DNA of 64,000 bases, taken from positions 62,001 through 126,000 of the forward strand of contig CAWINH010000012.1 in the NCBI GenBank assembly GCA_963837425.1, given 5' to 3'. How positions within the stretch are numbered: position 1 is the first letter of the stretch; every line of letters starts with the position of its first letter. Below the pieces are notes generated by a model. The model was not told where the DNA came from. It saw nothing but the letters and a program-made list of their open reading frames with translations, and did no database searches. Below are positions 8,210 to 15,619 of this stretch, piece after piece. Position numbers and translations under genes: made by a program. This DNA is from CAWINH01 sp963837425. GTDB lineage: Bacteria > Chloroflexota > Limnocylindria > QHBO01.

Positions 8210-9237
8210 TGCCCGCCCTGCGCTCCGTCCAGGAGCACCTCAACCGCTGGATGCTGGCCTTTGTCAGCCTGGCCATCGTGGCAGGGCTCGCACTGGGCAA
8301 CGCGGCGGCCGGCTGGGCGAACGCCAACGCCGGCCCGGTCGGCACGCTCACCACCGGCGCGGTGTTCCTGATCATCTACCCGATGATGATCAACGTCCGG
8401 TTCGAGGCCCTGTTGCGAGCCGGACGCAATCTGCGTGGCATCGGCATCACGCTCGCCTTCAACTTCGTCTGGGCGCCGCTCCTCGGGTGGGTACTCGTTA
8501 CCGTCTTCATCTCCGATCCGCTGCTGGCGCTCGGCTTCCTGCTCGTCATGGTCGTCCCTTGCTCGAGCATGGCGATCGGCTACACCGGCCTGTCCAAGGG
8601 GGACCTTGAACTCGCGACGGTCGTCGTCGCGCTGAGCTTCCTGCTCGCGATCGTCGCGGTCCCGTTGTGGATGACCATCTTCGCCAGCCGCTACGCGGTC
8701 GTGATCCCGATCGGAGGTCTCATCAGCTCCATCCTGCTCGTGCTCGTCGCACCCATGGTCTTCGGCTACCTCACGCGGCGGGGGCTCGTGCGCTGGCTAG
8801 GCGCCGAGCGCTTCGCCACGTTCGGGCCGCTGTTTCCGGCCATCTCGCTGCTTGGCATGTACGCGGTTGTCTTTCTCATCTTCTTCGCCAAGGCGACCAT
8901 GATCCTCGATCGCTGGCAGACCGTTGCGATCCTGCTCGTGCCGAACGCGATCTTCATCGGTCTGAGCCTGCTCGTGCTGACGGTGCTCGACCGGCGCCTG
9001 CACCTCGGCTACGCCGAGCACATGGCAGTGGCCTTCACCGCCACGGGCAAGAACAATGGAACCGCAATCGCCATCGCAACGACCAGCTTCTCGCCGCTAG
9101 TCGCGATTCCCGCGGCGACGATGCCAATCTTCCAGATCCTGCTGCTGGTCCTCTACCTGCGGGCGGCGCCACGCCTGCGGGCCTGGTTTGAGCCCCGGCA
9201 ACGCAGCGAAGTCCGCGGGCTGCCAAAGCCGGCATGA
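8209..9237 (+). CDS. ACR3-like arsenite-type permease, second copy
   Basis: A second ACR3/BASS-superfamily membrane protein, 342 residues and about ten helices. It keeps the critical cysteine block as VVPCSSMAIGYTGLSKGD (Cys118) and the C-terminal FTATGKNNGTAIAIA segment. It is clearly diverged from the first copy, so it is not a recent duplication. TGATG links it to the OsmC gene (ATG 8209 shares its A with the OsmC stop). Two different ACR3-like pumps in one operon are unusual and may mean two substrates, such as arsenite and antimonite or a thiolated form. Confidence 0.78.
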   Translation: MPALRSVQEHLNRWMLAFVSLAIVAGLALGNAAAGWANANAGPVGTLTTGAVFLIIYPMMINVRFEALLRAGRNLRGIGITLAFNFVWAPLLGWVLVTVFISDPLLALGFLLVMVVPCSSMAIGYTGLSKGDLELATVVVALSFLLAIVAVPLWMTIFASRYAVVIPIGGLISSILLVLVAPMVFGYLTRRGLVRWLGAERFATFGPLFPAISLLGMYAVVFLIFFAKATMILDRWQTVAILLVPNAIFIGLSLLVLTVLDRRLHLGYAEHMAVAFTATGKNNGTAIAIATTSFSPLVAIPAATMPIFQILLLVLYLRAAPRLRAWFEPRQRSEVRGLPKPA

Positions 9238-9445
9238 GCGCTTCGATGGACGTCACCCCACCCGCACCCCCTTCTCCGGTCGGCGACGATCAGCTTGTCG
9301 CGCGACCGAGGGCGCACCGCCGGATCGGCGTCGGACACGCCACACTCCAGGTCGCGTCGAGCCCCTGTGGCCAGGGCCGGCGGCCCGCCAAGGCGGGCGC
9401 ACGGCTGCGCGGAGCACGCGCATCACAATAAAAGGAGTCCATGTC
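9238..9445 (+). other. intergenic region with hairpin before the FmdE-like gene
   Basis: A 208-bp gap that splits the cassette into two transcription blocks. GCCCGCC (9383-9389) and GGCGGGC (9392-9398) form a tight hairpin with no T tract. The final bases CAATAAAAGGAG are unusually AT-rich and supply the Shine-Dalgarno of the next gene. No known riboswitch was recognised. Confidence 0.4.
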
Positions 9446-10063
9446 ATGACCGTCATCACGACCGATGACACCACCATCCTGACCAACGCCCTGGCCTTCC
9501 ACGGGCACAAGTGCTGGGCCAGCACCGCCGGGGGGCGCCTGGGCCAGGCTGCTTTGCGCGAGCTGGGCGTCCAGCGGGCAGGCGCCAAGGAGCTTCATGC
9601 CATCATCGAGATCGGCGACTACCACGGCGGGATGTGCTTCGGCGACGGAATCCAGTTCACGACCGGCTGCACGTTCGGCAAGGGCAATATCGAGAAGAGC
9701 CGCCAGGGCAAGTTCGCCGTCACCCTCATTGACAAGGCCTCGGGACGAGCGGTCCGCGTCGCGTACAAACCGACCCTCCAGCCCCAGATCAAGGCCACGC
9801 CGTTCATGCAGAAGCGCGCCGCCGGAGTGCCCGCCTCGCAGATCCCGGTCGAAGAGCAGGACGAGGTCGTCCGTCTCGTGTGGGAGGCTCCCGCCGAGGC
9901 GGTCATGACCGTCGGGCCTATCGAGCCCCGTGACTGGTCTGAGCCCGAGGAGGTCGTCCGCTTCGCGGTCTGCCCGCGCTGCGGCGAGCTCGTCGCCGAG
10001 CCGTACCTGCGGTTGGTCGAAGGGACTGCCGTGTGCCTCGCCTGCTCGGCCTACCCGGGCTGA
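9446..10063 (+). CDS. FmdE-family protein with C-terminal zinc ribbon
   Basis: A 205-residue protein related to subunit E of formylmethanofuran dehydrogenase. The N-terminal FmdE fold shows HGHKC (His19-Cys23) and the block DGIQFTTGCTFGKGN. Four cysteines at about 176, 179, 197 and 200 (CPRC, CLAC) form a zinc ribbon. The usual Pro after the HGHxC cysteine is Trp, so this is a divergent subgroup. No other formylmethanofuran dehydrogenase genes are nearby, which fits the many stand-alone FmdE proteins of unknown role, some linked to metal or molybdopterin chemistry. AGGAG lies 8 nt before ATG 9446. It forms a pair with the TauE-like gene 20 nt downstream. Confidence 0.78.
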   Translation: MTVITTDDTTILTNALAFHGHKCWASTAGGRLGQAALRELGVQRAGAKELHAIIEIGDYHGGMCFGDGIQFTTGCTFGKGNIEKSRQGKFAVTLIDKASGRAVRVAYKPTLQPQIKATPFMQKRAAGVPASQIPVEEQDEVVRLVWEAPAEAVMTVGPIEPRDWSEPEEVVRFAVCPRCGELVAEPYLRLVEGTAVCLACSAYPG

Positions 10064-10083
10064 GCCGCGCCGAGAGAGCGGCC

Positions 10084-10830
10084 ATGGCCCTCTACCTCAT
10101 CGGCGGTGCCACCGTCTTCGTCTTCTCTGGCGTGATGGCCATGGCCGGCCTGGGCGCCGCCTTCCTGTTCGTACCCCTCTTCTACTACTTGGGCGTGCCG
10201 CTTGCCCAGGCGACTTCCACGGCGCTGCTGCTCAACGCGGTCAGCCTGTCGATGGCCACCGTCAGCTACGCCCGCGGGCACCTCATCGACTGGCGGGCCG
10301 GCATCCCCGTCCTCGTCGCGGCCGTCATCCTCGCCCCGCTCGGAGCGGCGCTCTCCGTCGGCGTCGACCGGCAGATCCTGCTCGGACTGTTCGTCGGCTT
10401 CCTGGTCTTCGCCGGGGCGATGATGCTCTTCTACCGGCCGCGCGCCGCGCGTCGGACACGCGGCGCGGTCGCCGAGGCCGGGGTCGGGGCCGGCGTCGGC
10501 GGTGTCGCCGGCTTCCTGGGGGGATTGCTAGGCGTGGGCGGTGGCAACATCATCCTGCCCGGGCTGACTTGGAGCGGCCTCGACGCCAAGATGGCGGCCG
10601 GGACGACCGCGCTGGCGGTCGTCTTCAGCTCGCTCTCGGGTTTCCTGGGCCACGTCGCGGTCGGCAGTCTCGATCCGGCGTTCCTCGTCGTGATGGCCGT
10701 CCTCGCCGCAGCGGGATCACTGGTCGGCGCCTACGTCATGCGCACCCGTCTCACCAGTCCGCAGCTCAAGCGCTTCGTCGGCGTGCTGCTGTGGGTCATT
10801 GCGGCCAAGATGGCCCTTGATCTGCTGTGA
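10084..10830 (+). CDS. TauE/SafE-family anion exporter
   Basis: Membrane protein of 248 residues with about eight helices in two homologous halves. The half-repeat signatures are seen in the N-terminal AGLGAAFLFVPLFYYLG and the central GGLLGVGGGNIILP. TauE/SafE proteins export sulfite, sulfoacetate or other small organic anions. ATG 10084 is chosen; a GTG at 10033 inside the FmdE-like gene would add 17 hydrophilic residues. It follows the FmdE-like gene by 20 nt and is the last gene before the intact tRNA, so the pair may handle a sulfur- or oxyanion-type compound. Confidence 0.82.
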   Translation: MALYLIGGATVFVFSGVMAMAGLGAAFLFVPLFYYLGVPLAQATSTALLLNAVSLSMATVSYARGHLIDWRAGIPVLVAAVILAPLGAALSVGVDRQILLGLFVGFLVFAGAMMLFYRPRAARRTRGAVAEAGVGAGVGGVAGFLGGLLGVGGGNIILPGLTWSGLDAKMAAGTTALAVVFSSLSGFLGHVAVGSLDPAFLVVMAVLAAAGSLVGAYVMRTRLTSPQLKRFVGVLLWVIAAKMALDLL

Positions 10831-11040
10831 GGCCCGAGGCAGGCCGCCACGCAATGGACCTGTGGAGCCGCACCTCCCGGACAACAATCCGAACTTGGGT
10901 GCTGCCGATGGCGCTCGAGCTTGCGGCGGCGGCGGCGCACAAGGACAAGATCAACCTCGGTTGAACTGCTGTTGCATAGTTTTGTGCTGCATCATCGGCG
11001 GTTGCGGCCGTTCGTCACGCTCGGTAACCTTGCTCGGCGT

Positions 11041-11115
11041 GGCGGAGTAGCTCAGTGGTAGAGCAGGGGACTCATAAGCCCTTGGTCGGTGGTTCGAATC
11101 CGCCCTCCGCTACCA
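11041..11115 (+). tRNA. tRNA with CAU anticodon (elongator Met or Ile2)
   Basis: A complete cloverleaf: acceptor GGCGGAG with CTCCGCT (G1-U72 wobble), D stem GCTC/GAGC, anticodon loop CTCATAA, T stem GGTGG/CCGCC, discriminator A and an encoded CCA. It lacks initiator-type features. The G1-U72 acceptor and A73 look like bacterial elongator tRNA-Met, while the D-arm to variable-loop segment (GAGCAG, CTTGGTCG) resembles tRNA-Ile2, whose C34 is changed to lysidine by TilS, encoded 19 nt downstream. Its first 40 nt are duplicated at 5538. Confidence 0.92.
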
Positions 11116-11134
11116 CCCCCAGCCCGGATGGCGA

Positions 11135-12106
11135 TTGGCACACCCCCAGGTGACCGCGGAACGCGGCCTGGCCGACCTCGTCGGACGCGGCGCGGAGCGC
11201 CTTGGCATTCGCGGGCCCGCCACCGTGGTGGTGGCGGTCAGCGGCGGCCCCGACTCGATGGCTCTCCTCCACGGCTTGGTCGCGTGCGCCCCGGATCGCG
11301 AACTGCGGCTCATCGTCGGCCATCTCGACCACCGGCTCCGCCCCGACAGCCACGCCGACGCAGACTTCGTGACCGATGCGGCAGCCAGGCTTGGCCTCGA
11401 ATGCGAGATCGCGGCCGAGGACGTCAGGGCGCTGGCGCGACGCGAGCACCGGTCCGTCGAGGATGCAGGTCGGCGCGCACGGTACCGATTCCTGACGCGG
11501 GTCGCCGCGGCGGCCGGTGACGACTCGTGGATCGCGACCGGCCACACGGCGGATGACCAGGCTGAGACGATCCTGATGCGGCTGATCCGCGGAGCCGGGC
11601 TGCGCGGGCTGCGTGGCATTCCCGCGCGCCGAGGGCGGATCGTGCGGCCCCTCCTCGGGGAGCGGCGGGCGGTGCTCCGAGCGCTGCTCGACGCAGCCGG
11701 TGTCCGATACCTGACCGACCCGACGAACGCCGATCCGGCGAGCGCCAGCCGCAACCGGGTGCGAGCCGAGCTGCTCCCCGCGATGGAGCGGCTCAACCCG
11801 CGCGTCGTCGATGCGCTCGGTCGCTTCGCCCGGCTTGCCGCGGATGACGACGAGCTGCTGACCGCCCTCGCCAGCGCGGAGCTCGCCCGGCGGACGGGAC
11901 AGGACGGGGAGCTTGACTGGCGCGACCCGCCGCCGCGCGCGCTGGGGAGGCGCGTCGTCCGCCTGGCGGCCGGCGAGCCAGCACCGGATGCCGGCCGCAT
12001 CGAGGCCGTCCTCGACGCGGCGGAGGGGCCGCGTGGTGGCCTCATCGTCGAGCTCGGCGGCGGCCGCAGCGTCGAGATCCGCGCTCGACGGATGCGCATC
12101 CGCTAA
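11135..12106 (+). CDS. tilS: tRNA(Ile)-lysidine synthetase
   Basis: An N-type ATP pyrophosphatase of 323 residues. The PP-loop SGGPDS lies at about residues 36-41, followed by HLDHRLRPDS and GHTADDQAETILMRL, all typical of TilS. The enzyme joins lysine to C34 of tRNA-Ile2 (CAU), changing its codon from AUG to AUA. The protein lacks the long C-terminal domains of E. coli TilS and is close to the short form. The frame opens with TTG 11135; GTG 11150 is another possible start. It directly follows a CAU tRNA gene, a suggestive pairing. Confidence 0.88.
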   Translation: MAHPQVTAERGLADLVGRGAERLGIRGPATVVVAVSGGPDSMALLHGLVACAPDRELRLIVGHLDHRLRPDSHADADFVTDAAARLGLECEIAAEDVRALARREHRSVEDAGRRARYRFLTRVAAAAGDDSWIATGHTADDQAETILMRLIRGAGLRGLRGIPARRGRIVRPLLGERRAVLRALLDAAGVRYLTDPTNADPASASRNRVRAELLPAMERLNPRVVDALGRFARLAADDDELLTALASAELARRTGQDGELDWRDPPPRALGRRVVRLAAGEPAPDAGRIEAVLDAAEGPRGGLIVELGGGRSVEIRARRMRIR

Positions 12107-12159
12107 CGGGCCCCGCGCCCGGCATCGGTCCTGCATGGGTCCTGGCCCAATGGGGCCGT

Positions 12160-12189
12160 TTGTTGCGTGGACCTCGGCACCCCTATACT
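12160..12189 (+). promoter_or_regulatory. candidate ftsH promoter
   Basis: TATACT (12184-12189) with TTGTTG (12160-12165) 18 nt upstream. It would give a leader of about 40-80 nt depending on the ftsH start used. Confidence 0.45.
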
Positions 12190-12236
12190 TGCCGCGCCTG
12201 CAGACCTGCAGGCCGACGGCCGTCACCGGATACGGG

Positions 12237-14219
12237 ATGGTTGCCGATCCGCACGGAGGCGCAAAGAGGCCGACGTTGAGCAGTCGACTGATCCGTAACA
12301 GCGTGGTTCTCGTTGTGCTGGCCGTGTTCGGCCTGGCGCTGTTGTGGACGTACATGGGGGAGAGCACCCCGTCCCCGAATTACAACTATGGCCAGCTGAT
12401 CGCCGACGCGCGTGCCGGCAAGGTCACGAAGATCGTCGTGGACGGCACGAAGCTGACGGCAACCATCAACGGCGTCGACAAACCGGTGATCGCTCCCGAC
12501 CCGACGAAGGTCTACAGCGACCTCGGGTGCCCGGACAATTCAGCCGGGTTCGACTGCGCGCGGATTGGGGCCGTTGAGCCGAGCGCGGCCGGAAGCATCC
12601 TCACCACGCTGCTGATCTCCCTGCTGCCGGTGCTCCTCATCGGCGCCTTCATCTTCTTCATGATGCGGCAGGCGCAGGGCACGAATAACCAGGCCATGAG
12701 CTTTGGGAAGAGCCGGGCCCGGATGTTCCTCGGCAACAAGACGGTCGTGACCTTCGTGGACGTCGCGGGGGTGGACGAGGCGAAACAGGAGCTCACCGAA
12801 GTCGTCGAGTTCCTCAAGTACCCCGAGAAGTTCAATTCGCTCGGGGCCCGGATCCCGCGCGGCGTGCTGCTGGTCGGCCCGCCGGGAACCGGCAAGACCC
12901 TGCTGGCGCGAGCGGTGGCCGGCGAGGCCGGCGTGCCCTTCTTCAGCATCTCGGGCTCCGAGTTCGTCGAGATGTTCGTGGGTGTCGGCGCATCCCGGGT
13001 CCGCGACCTGTTCGAGCAGGCGAAGCGGAACAGCCCGTGCATCGTGTTCGTGGACGAGATCGACGCCGTTGGGCGCCAGCGCGGTGCCGGCCTGGGCGGG
13101 TCGCACGACGAGCGCGAGCAGACCCTGAACCAGATCCTCGTCGAGATGGACGGCTTCGACACGAACACGAACGTGATCGTGGTGGCCGCCACGAACCGCC
13201 CCGACGTCCTTGATCCGGCGCTCCTGCGACCAGGGCGTTTCGATCGCCAGGTCGTGCTGGATCGGCCGGACATCAGGGGTCGCCGCGAGATCCTCAACGT
13301 CCACATCAAGGGCAAGCCGCTCGACAAGACGGTCGACCTCGACGCGCTGGCGCGCCGGTCTCCGGGCTTCTCGGGTGCGGACCTCGCGAACCTCGTGAAC
13401 GAGGCCGCGATCCTCGCCGCGCGGCGCAACAAGAAGAGCGTCGGGATGTCCGAGTTCAACGAGGCGATCGATCGCGTGGTGGCTGGCCCGGAGCGCCGCA
13501 GCCGGCTGATCACCGAGGAGGAGAAGAAGATCATCGCCTACCACGAGGGCGGTCACGCGGTCGTACAGCGTGTGCTCCCGAAGTGCGACCCGGTCAGCAA
13601 GGTGACGATCGTGTCGCGGGGCATGGCCCTCGGCTACACGATGAGCCTCCCCGCGGAGGACCGCTACCTCCATTCGAAGTCCGAGTTCGAGGACAAGATC
13701 GCCGGCATGCTCGGCGGCCACGTCTCGGAGGAGCTCGTCTTCGGCGACACGACGACCGGTGCCAGCAACGACATCGAGAAGGCCACGAACCTCGCGAGGG
13801 CCATGGTGACCCAGTACGGGATGAGCGAGAAGCTCGGCCCGCTGACGTTCGGCAAGAAGGAGGAGATGATCTTCCTGGGTCGCGAGATCAGCGAGCAGCG
13901 CAACTACTCCGACGAGGTGGCGGCGAAGATCGACGCCGAGGTTCGCGAGATCATCGACCGCGGCTACGAGCGCGCCAAGCAGGCACTGATCGAGCAGCGG
14001 GCGGTGCTCGATCGGCTCGCGAGCCTCCTCATCGAGAAGGAGACGATCGAGAGCGAGGAATTCGAGGCGCTCTTCGAGGGAGTCCTGCCACCGCGCGGAC
14101 CGGCGCCGAAGGTGGCCGCCGCGGATGAGCCTGTCGCCGGGGCCGATGCGGAGGGAGAGGCAGCCGACGGAGGCGAGACGCCGAAGCGGCGCCGGGGCCC
14201 CGCACCACAGCCGGCCTAG
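12237..14219 (+). CDS. ftsH: ATP-dependent zinc metalloprotease FtsH
   Basis: Membrane-bound AAA protease of about 660 residues that degrades misfolded or short-lived membrane and soluble proteins. Two N-terminal transmembrane helices flank a periplasmic-side domain; then come Walker A GPPGTGKT, Walker B IVFVDEID, the second region of homology (ATNRPDVLDPALLRPGRFDR) and the zinc site HEGGH. The C-terminal tail is acidic and Pro-rich. ATG 12237 is listed as start; TTG 12276 has a better Shine-Dalgarno (AAGAGG, 6 nt away) and would begin 13 residues later, just before the first helix. The tilS-ftsH order is conserved in many bacteria. Confidence 0.95.
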   Translation: MVADPHGGAKRPTLSSRLIRNSVVLVVLAVFGLALLWTYMGESTPSPNYNYGQLIADARAGKVTKIVVDGTKLTATINGVDKPVIAPDPTKVYSDLGCPDNSAGFDCARIGAVEPSAAGSILTTLLISLLPVLLIGAFIFFMMRQAQGTNNQAMSFGKSRARMFLGNKTVVTFVDVAGVDEAKQELTEVVEFLKYPEKFNSLGARIPRGVLLVGPPGTGKTLLARAVAGEAGVPFFSISGSEFVEMFVGVGASRVRDLFEQAKRNSPCIVFVDEIDAVGRQRGAGLGGSHDEREQTLNQILVEMDGFDTNTNVIVVAATNRPDVLDPALLRPGRFDRQVVLDRPDIRGRREILNVHIKGKPLDKTVDLDALARRSPGFSGADLANLVNEAAILAARRNKKSVGMSEFNEAIDRVVAGPERRSRLITEEEKKIIAYHEGGHAVVQRVLPKCDPVSKVTIVSRGMALGYTMSLPAEDRYLHSKSEFEDKIAGMLGGHVSEELVFGDTTTGASNDIEKATNLARAMVTQYGMSEKLGPLTFGKKEEMIFLGREISEQRNYSDEVAAKIDAEVREIIDRGYERAKQALIEQRAVLDRLASLLIEKETIESEEFEALFEGVLPPRGPAPKVAAADEPVAGADAEGEAADGGETPKRRRGPAPQPA

Positions 14220-14295
14220 GCGGCGACCGAGTACCTGCCCGGTCTGACGATCGGGCCGGTTGACCCGCCGGCAGCGGGCGACGCACCCTCGCGCC

Positions 14296-15498
14296 ATGCA
14301 CGGTTCCGGCCGCCGCTGGCCCATCGTCGTCGCCGTCACGCTGTTCGTGTTGTGCACCCTGGCGGGAGCTCGCCTCGTGACGCCGCTGACCCCGGGCGCC
14401 GCAGATCAGCCGGTCGACGAGGCATCCTTGCCCCAGGGGGACGGGCTCCACGCATCGCCACGTTCGGTTGCCGCGACCGCGTCCGGCGCTGCAGCAGCAG
14501 CCACCCCGCTCCCGACCGAGGCGGGGCGATCACCCGCTCGCACCCCTGCCGGCTCGCCGATTGGAGCCCCCACGTCAGGTCCGACCCCGGCGCCAACCCC
14601 AAAGCCAACCCCGAACCCAACCCCGAACCCAACCCCACGACTCACCCCGGCCCCGACGGCCACGCCGAAGCCGGTGGCTGCGGCGCCTTGCCCGGTCTTC
14701 CCGGCCAGCAACGTCTGGAACCGCAAGGTTGCGGGGCTGCCCGTTCGCGCCGACTCGGCGACGCTCATCGCGTCGATCGGCCTCGGCGCGTCCCTCCATC
14801 CCGACTTCTCTTCAACCGGGTACGGCATCCCGATCAACAAGGTCGGGGACTCGACGCCGCTCAGTCCGGTCTCCTTCGACTACGCCAGCGAGTCCGATGC
14901 GGGCCCGTACCCGATCCCCGCCGACCCGGCAATCGAGGGTGGCAGCGACCGGCACATCATCCTGTGGGATACCGACGCCTGCACCCTCTACGAGCTGTAC
15001 GCGGCGCAACGTGTCAGCGGCGCATGGCACGCGGGATCCGGGGCGATCTGGAACCTGCGGTCGAACGCGCTGCGACCCGATGGCTGGACGAGCGCCGATG
15101 CCGCCGGCCTCCCGATCCTGCCGGGACTCGTCCGCTACGACGAGGTTGCAGCCGGCGCGATCCGGCACGCGATCAGGTTCACTACCCCGACCTCCCGCTC
15201 GGCGCACATCTATCCCGCTCGACACGACGCCGGTTCCGGCTCGAGCAACGCACTGCCGCCGATGGGACTTCGCGTGCGGCTGAAGGCATCGGTCGACATC
15301 AGCGGATTCGGGCCGCAGGCGCGGGTCGTCCTCACCGCCCTCAAGCAGTACGGCATGATCCTGGCTGACAATGGCTCCCCGTGGTACATCACCGGGGCGC
15401 CGAACGCCGGCTGGGACGACGACCAGCTCCACGCGCTCGGGGGGCTGACGGGTGCCGATTTCGAGGTCGTCGACACATCCGGGCTCACGAACGGTTGA
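14296..15498 (+). CDS. secreted or membrane-anchored protein with Thr/Pro linker, unknown function
   Basis: A 400-residue protein. An N-terminal signal or anchor helix (IVVAVTLFVLCTLAG) is followed by an Ala/Ser-rich region, a Pro-Thr/Lys/Asn linker at about 95-135 and a globular C-terminal domain of about 260 residues. The domain has notable blocks VWNRKVAGLPV, GPYPIPADPAIEGGSDRH, LPILPGLVRYDE, PPMGLRVRLKA, MILADNGSPWYITG and a closing VVDTSGL. It looks like a conserved uncharacterised extracellular domain; catalytic residues cannot be named. ATG 14296 is preferred over the Arg-rich upstream extension. It shares the linker style with the LCP protein and the broken phosphoesterase. Confidence 0.75.
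   Translation: MHGSGRRWPIVVAVTLFVLCTLAGARLVTPLTPGAADQPVDEASLPQGDGLHASPRSVAATASGAAAAATPLPTEAGRSPARTPAGSPIGAPTSGPTPAPTPKPTPNPTPNPTPRLTPAPTATPKPVAAAPCPVFPASNVWNRKVAGLPVRADSATLIASIGLGASLHPDFSSTGYGIPINKVGDSTPLSPVSFDYASESDAGPYPIPADPAIEGGSDRHIILWDTDACTLYELYAAQRVSGAWHAGSGAIWNLRSNALRPDGWTSADAAGLPILPGLVRYDEVAAGAIRHAIRFTTPTSRSAHIYPARHDAGSGSSNALPPMGLRVRLKASVDISGFGPQARVVLTALKQYGMILADNGSPWYITGAPNAGWDDDQLHALGGLTGADFEVVDTSGLTNG
14584..14670 (+). repeat. short tandem repeat encoding the Pro/Thr linker
   Basis: Degenerate 6- and 12-bp units of the type CCAACCCCGAAC/CCAACCCCAAAG that encode PTPNPTP and PTPKPT. The units could expand or contract by slippage and so change the linker length. Confidence 0.7.
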
Positions 15499-15539
15499 GT
15501 AGGCCTTTCGGGTCATTCCGGAGATAGGAGGCGGAATCG

Positions 15540-15545
15540 TATACT
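15540..15545 (+). promoter_or_regulatory. -10 box TATACT upstream of the DnaB-like gene
   Basis: TATACT lies 74 nt before ATG 15620. It also lies 8 nt before TTG 15554, which is in frame and would give a leaderless, 22-residue-longer product. Confidence 0.4.
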
Positions 15546-15619
15546 CGCTTCCGTTGCGCGCCGGCACCGTCTGCCGCGCCTCAATCGGATCTGAACACCA
15601 GTGGGAGCTGCCTGCACCA

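Larger units (their letters stand above)
5538..11115. mobile_element. candidate genomic island between a tRNA(CAU) fragment and the intact tRNA(CAU)
   Basis: The first 40 nt of the CAU tRNA gene occur twice with no mismatch: at 5538-5577 (fragment) and at 11041-11080 (start of the intact gene). The copies begin exactly at the tRNA 5' end and the match stops just past the anticodon loop, where many tyrosine integrases cross over. The 5.5 kb between carries accessory transport and regulatory genes, and the first few hundred bases are less GC-rich. No integrase gene is present, so it would be a degraded or mobilisable element. The alternative is a chance tandem tRNA duplication followed by deletion. 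Confidence 0.4.

Noticed and set aside
9234..9431. A 65-codon open frame between the second ACR3-like gene and the FmdE-like gene.
   Set aside because: No ribosome site or conserved pattern; Arg/Ala/Pro-rich composition is typical of non-coding GC-rich DNA.
9238..9445. Molybdenum-cofactor or other riboswitch before the FmdE-like gene.
   Set aside because: A hairpin is present, but I could not match the conserved core of a known riboswitch.
12540..14357. A 605-codon minus-strand open frame opposite ftsH.
   Set aside because: It is the complement of strongly biased GC-rich coding sequence; the product is rich in Asp, Arg and His with no domains, while ftsH on the + strand has all its motifs.
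14584..14670. Possible CRISPR-like repeat array.
   Set aside because: The units are 6-12 bp, in frame, and encode a Pro/Thr linker; there are no spacers.
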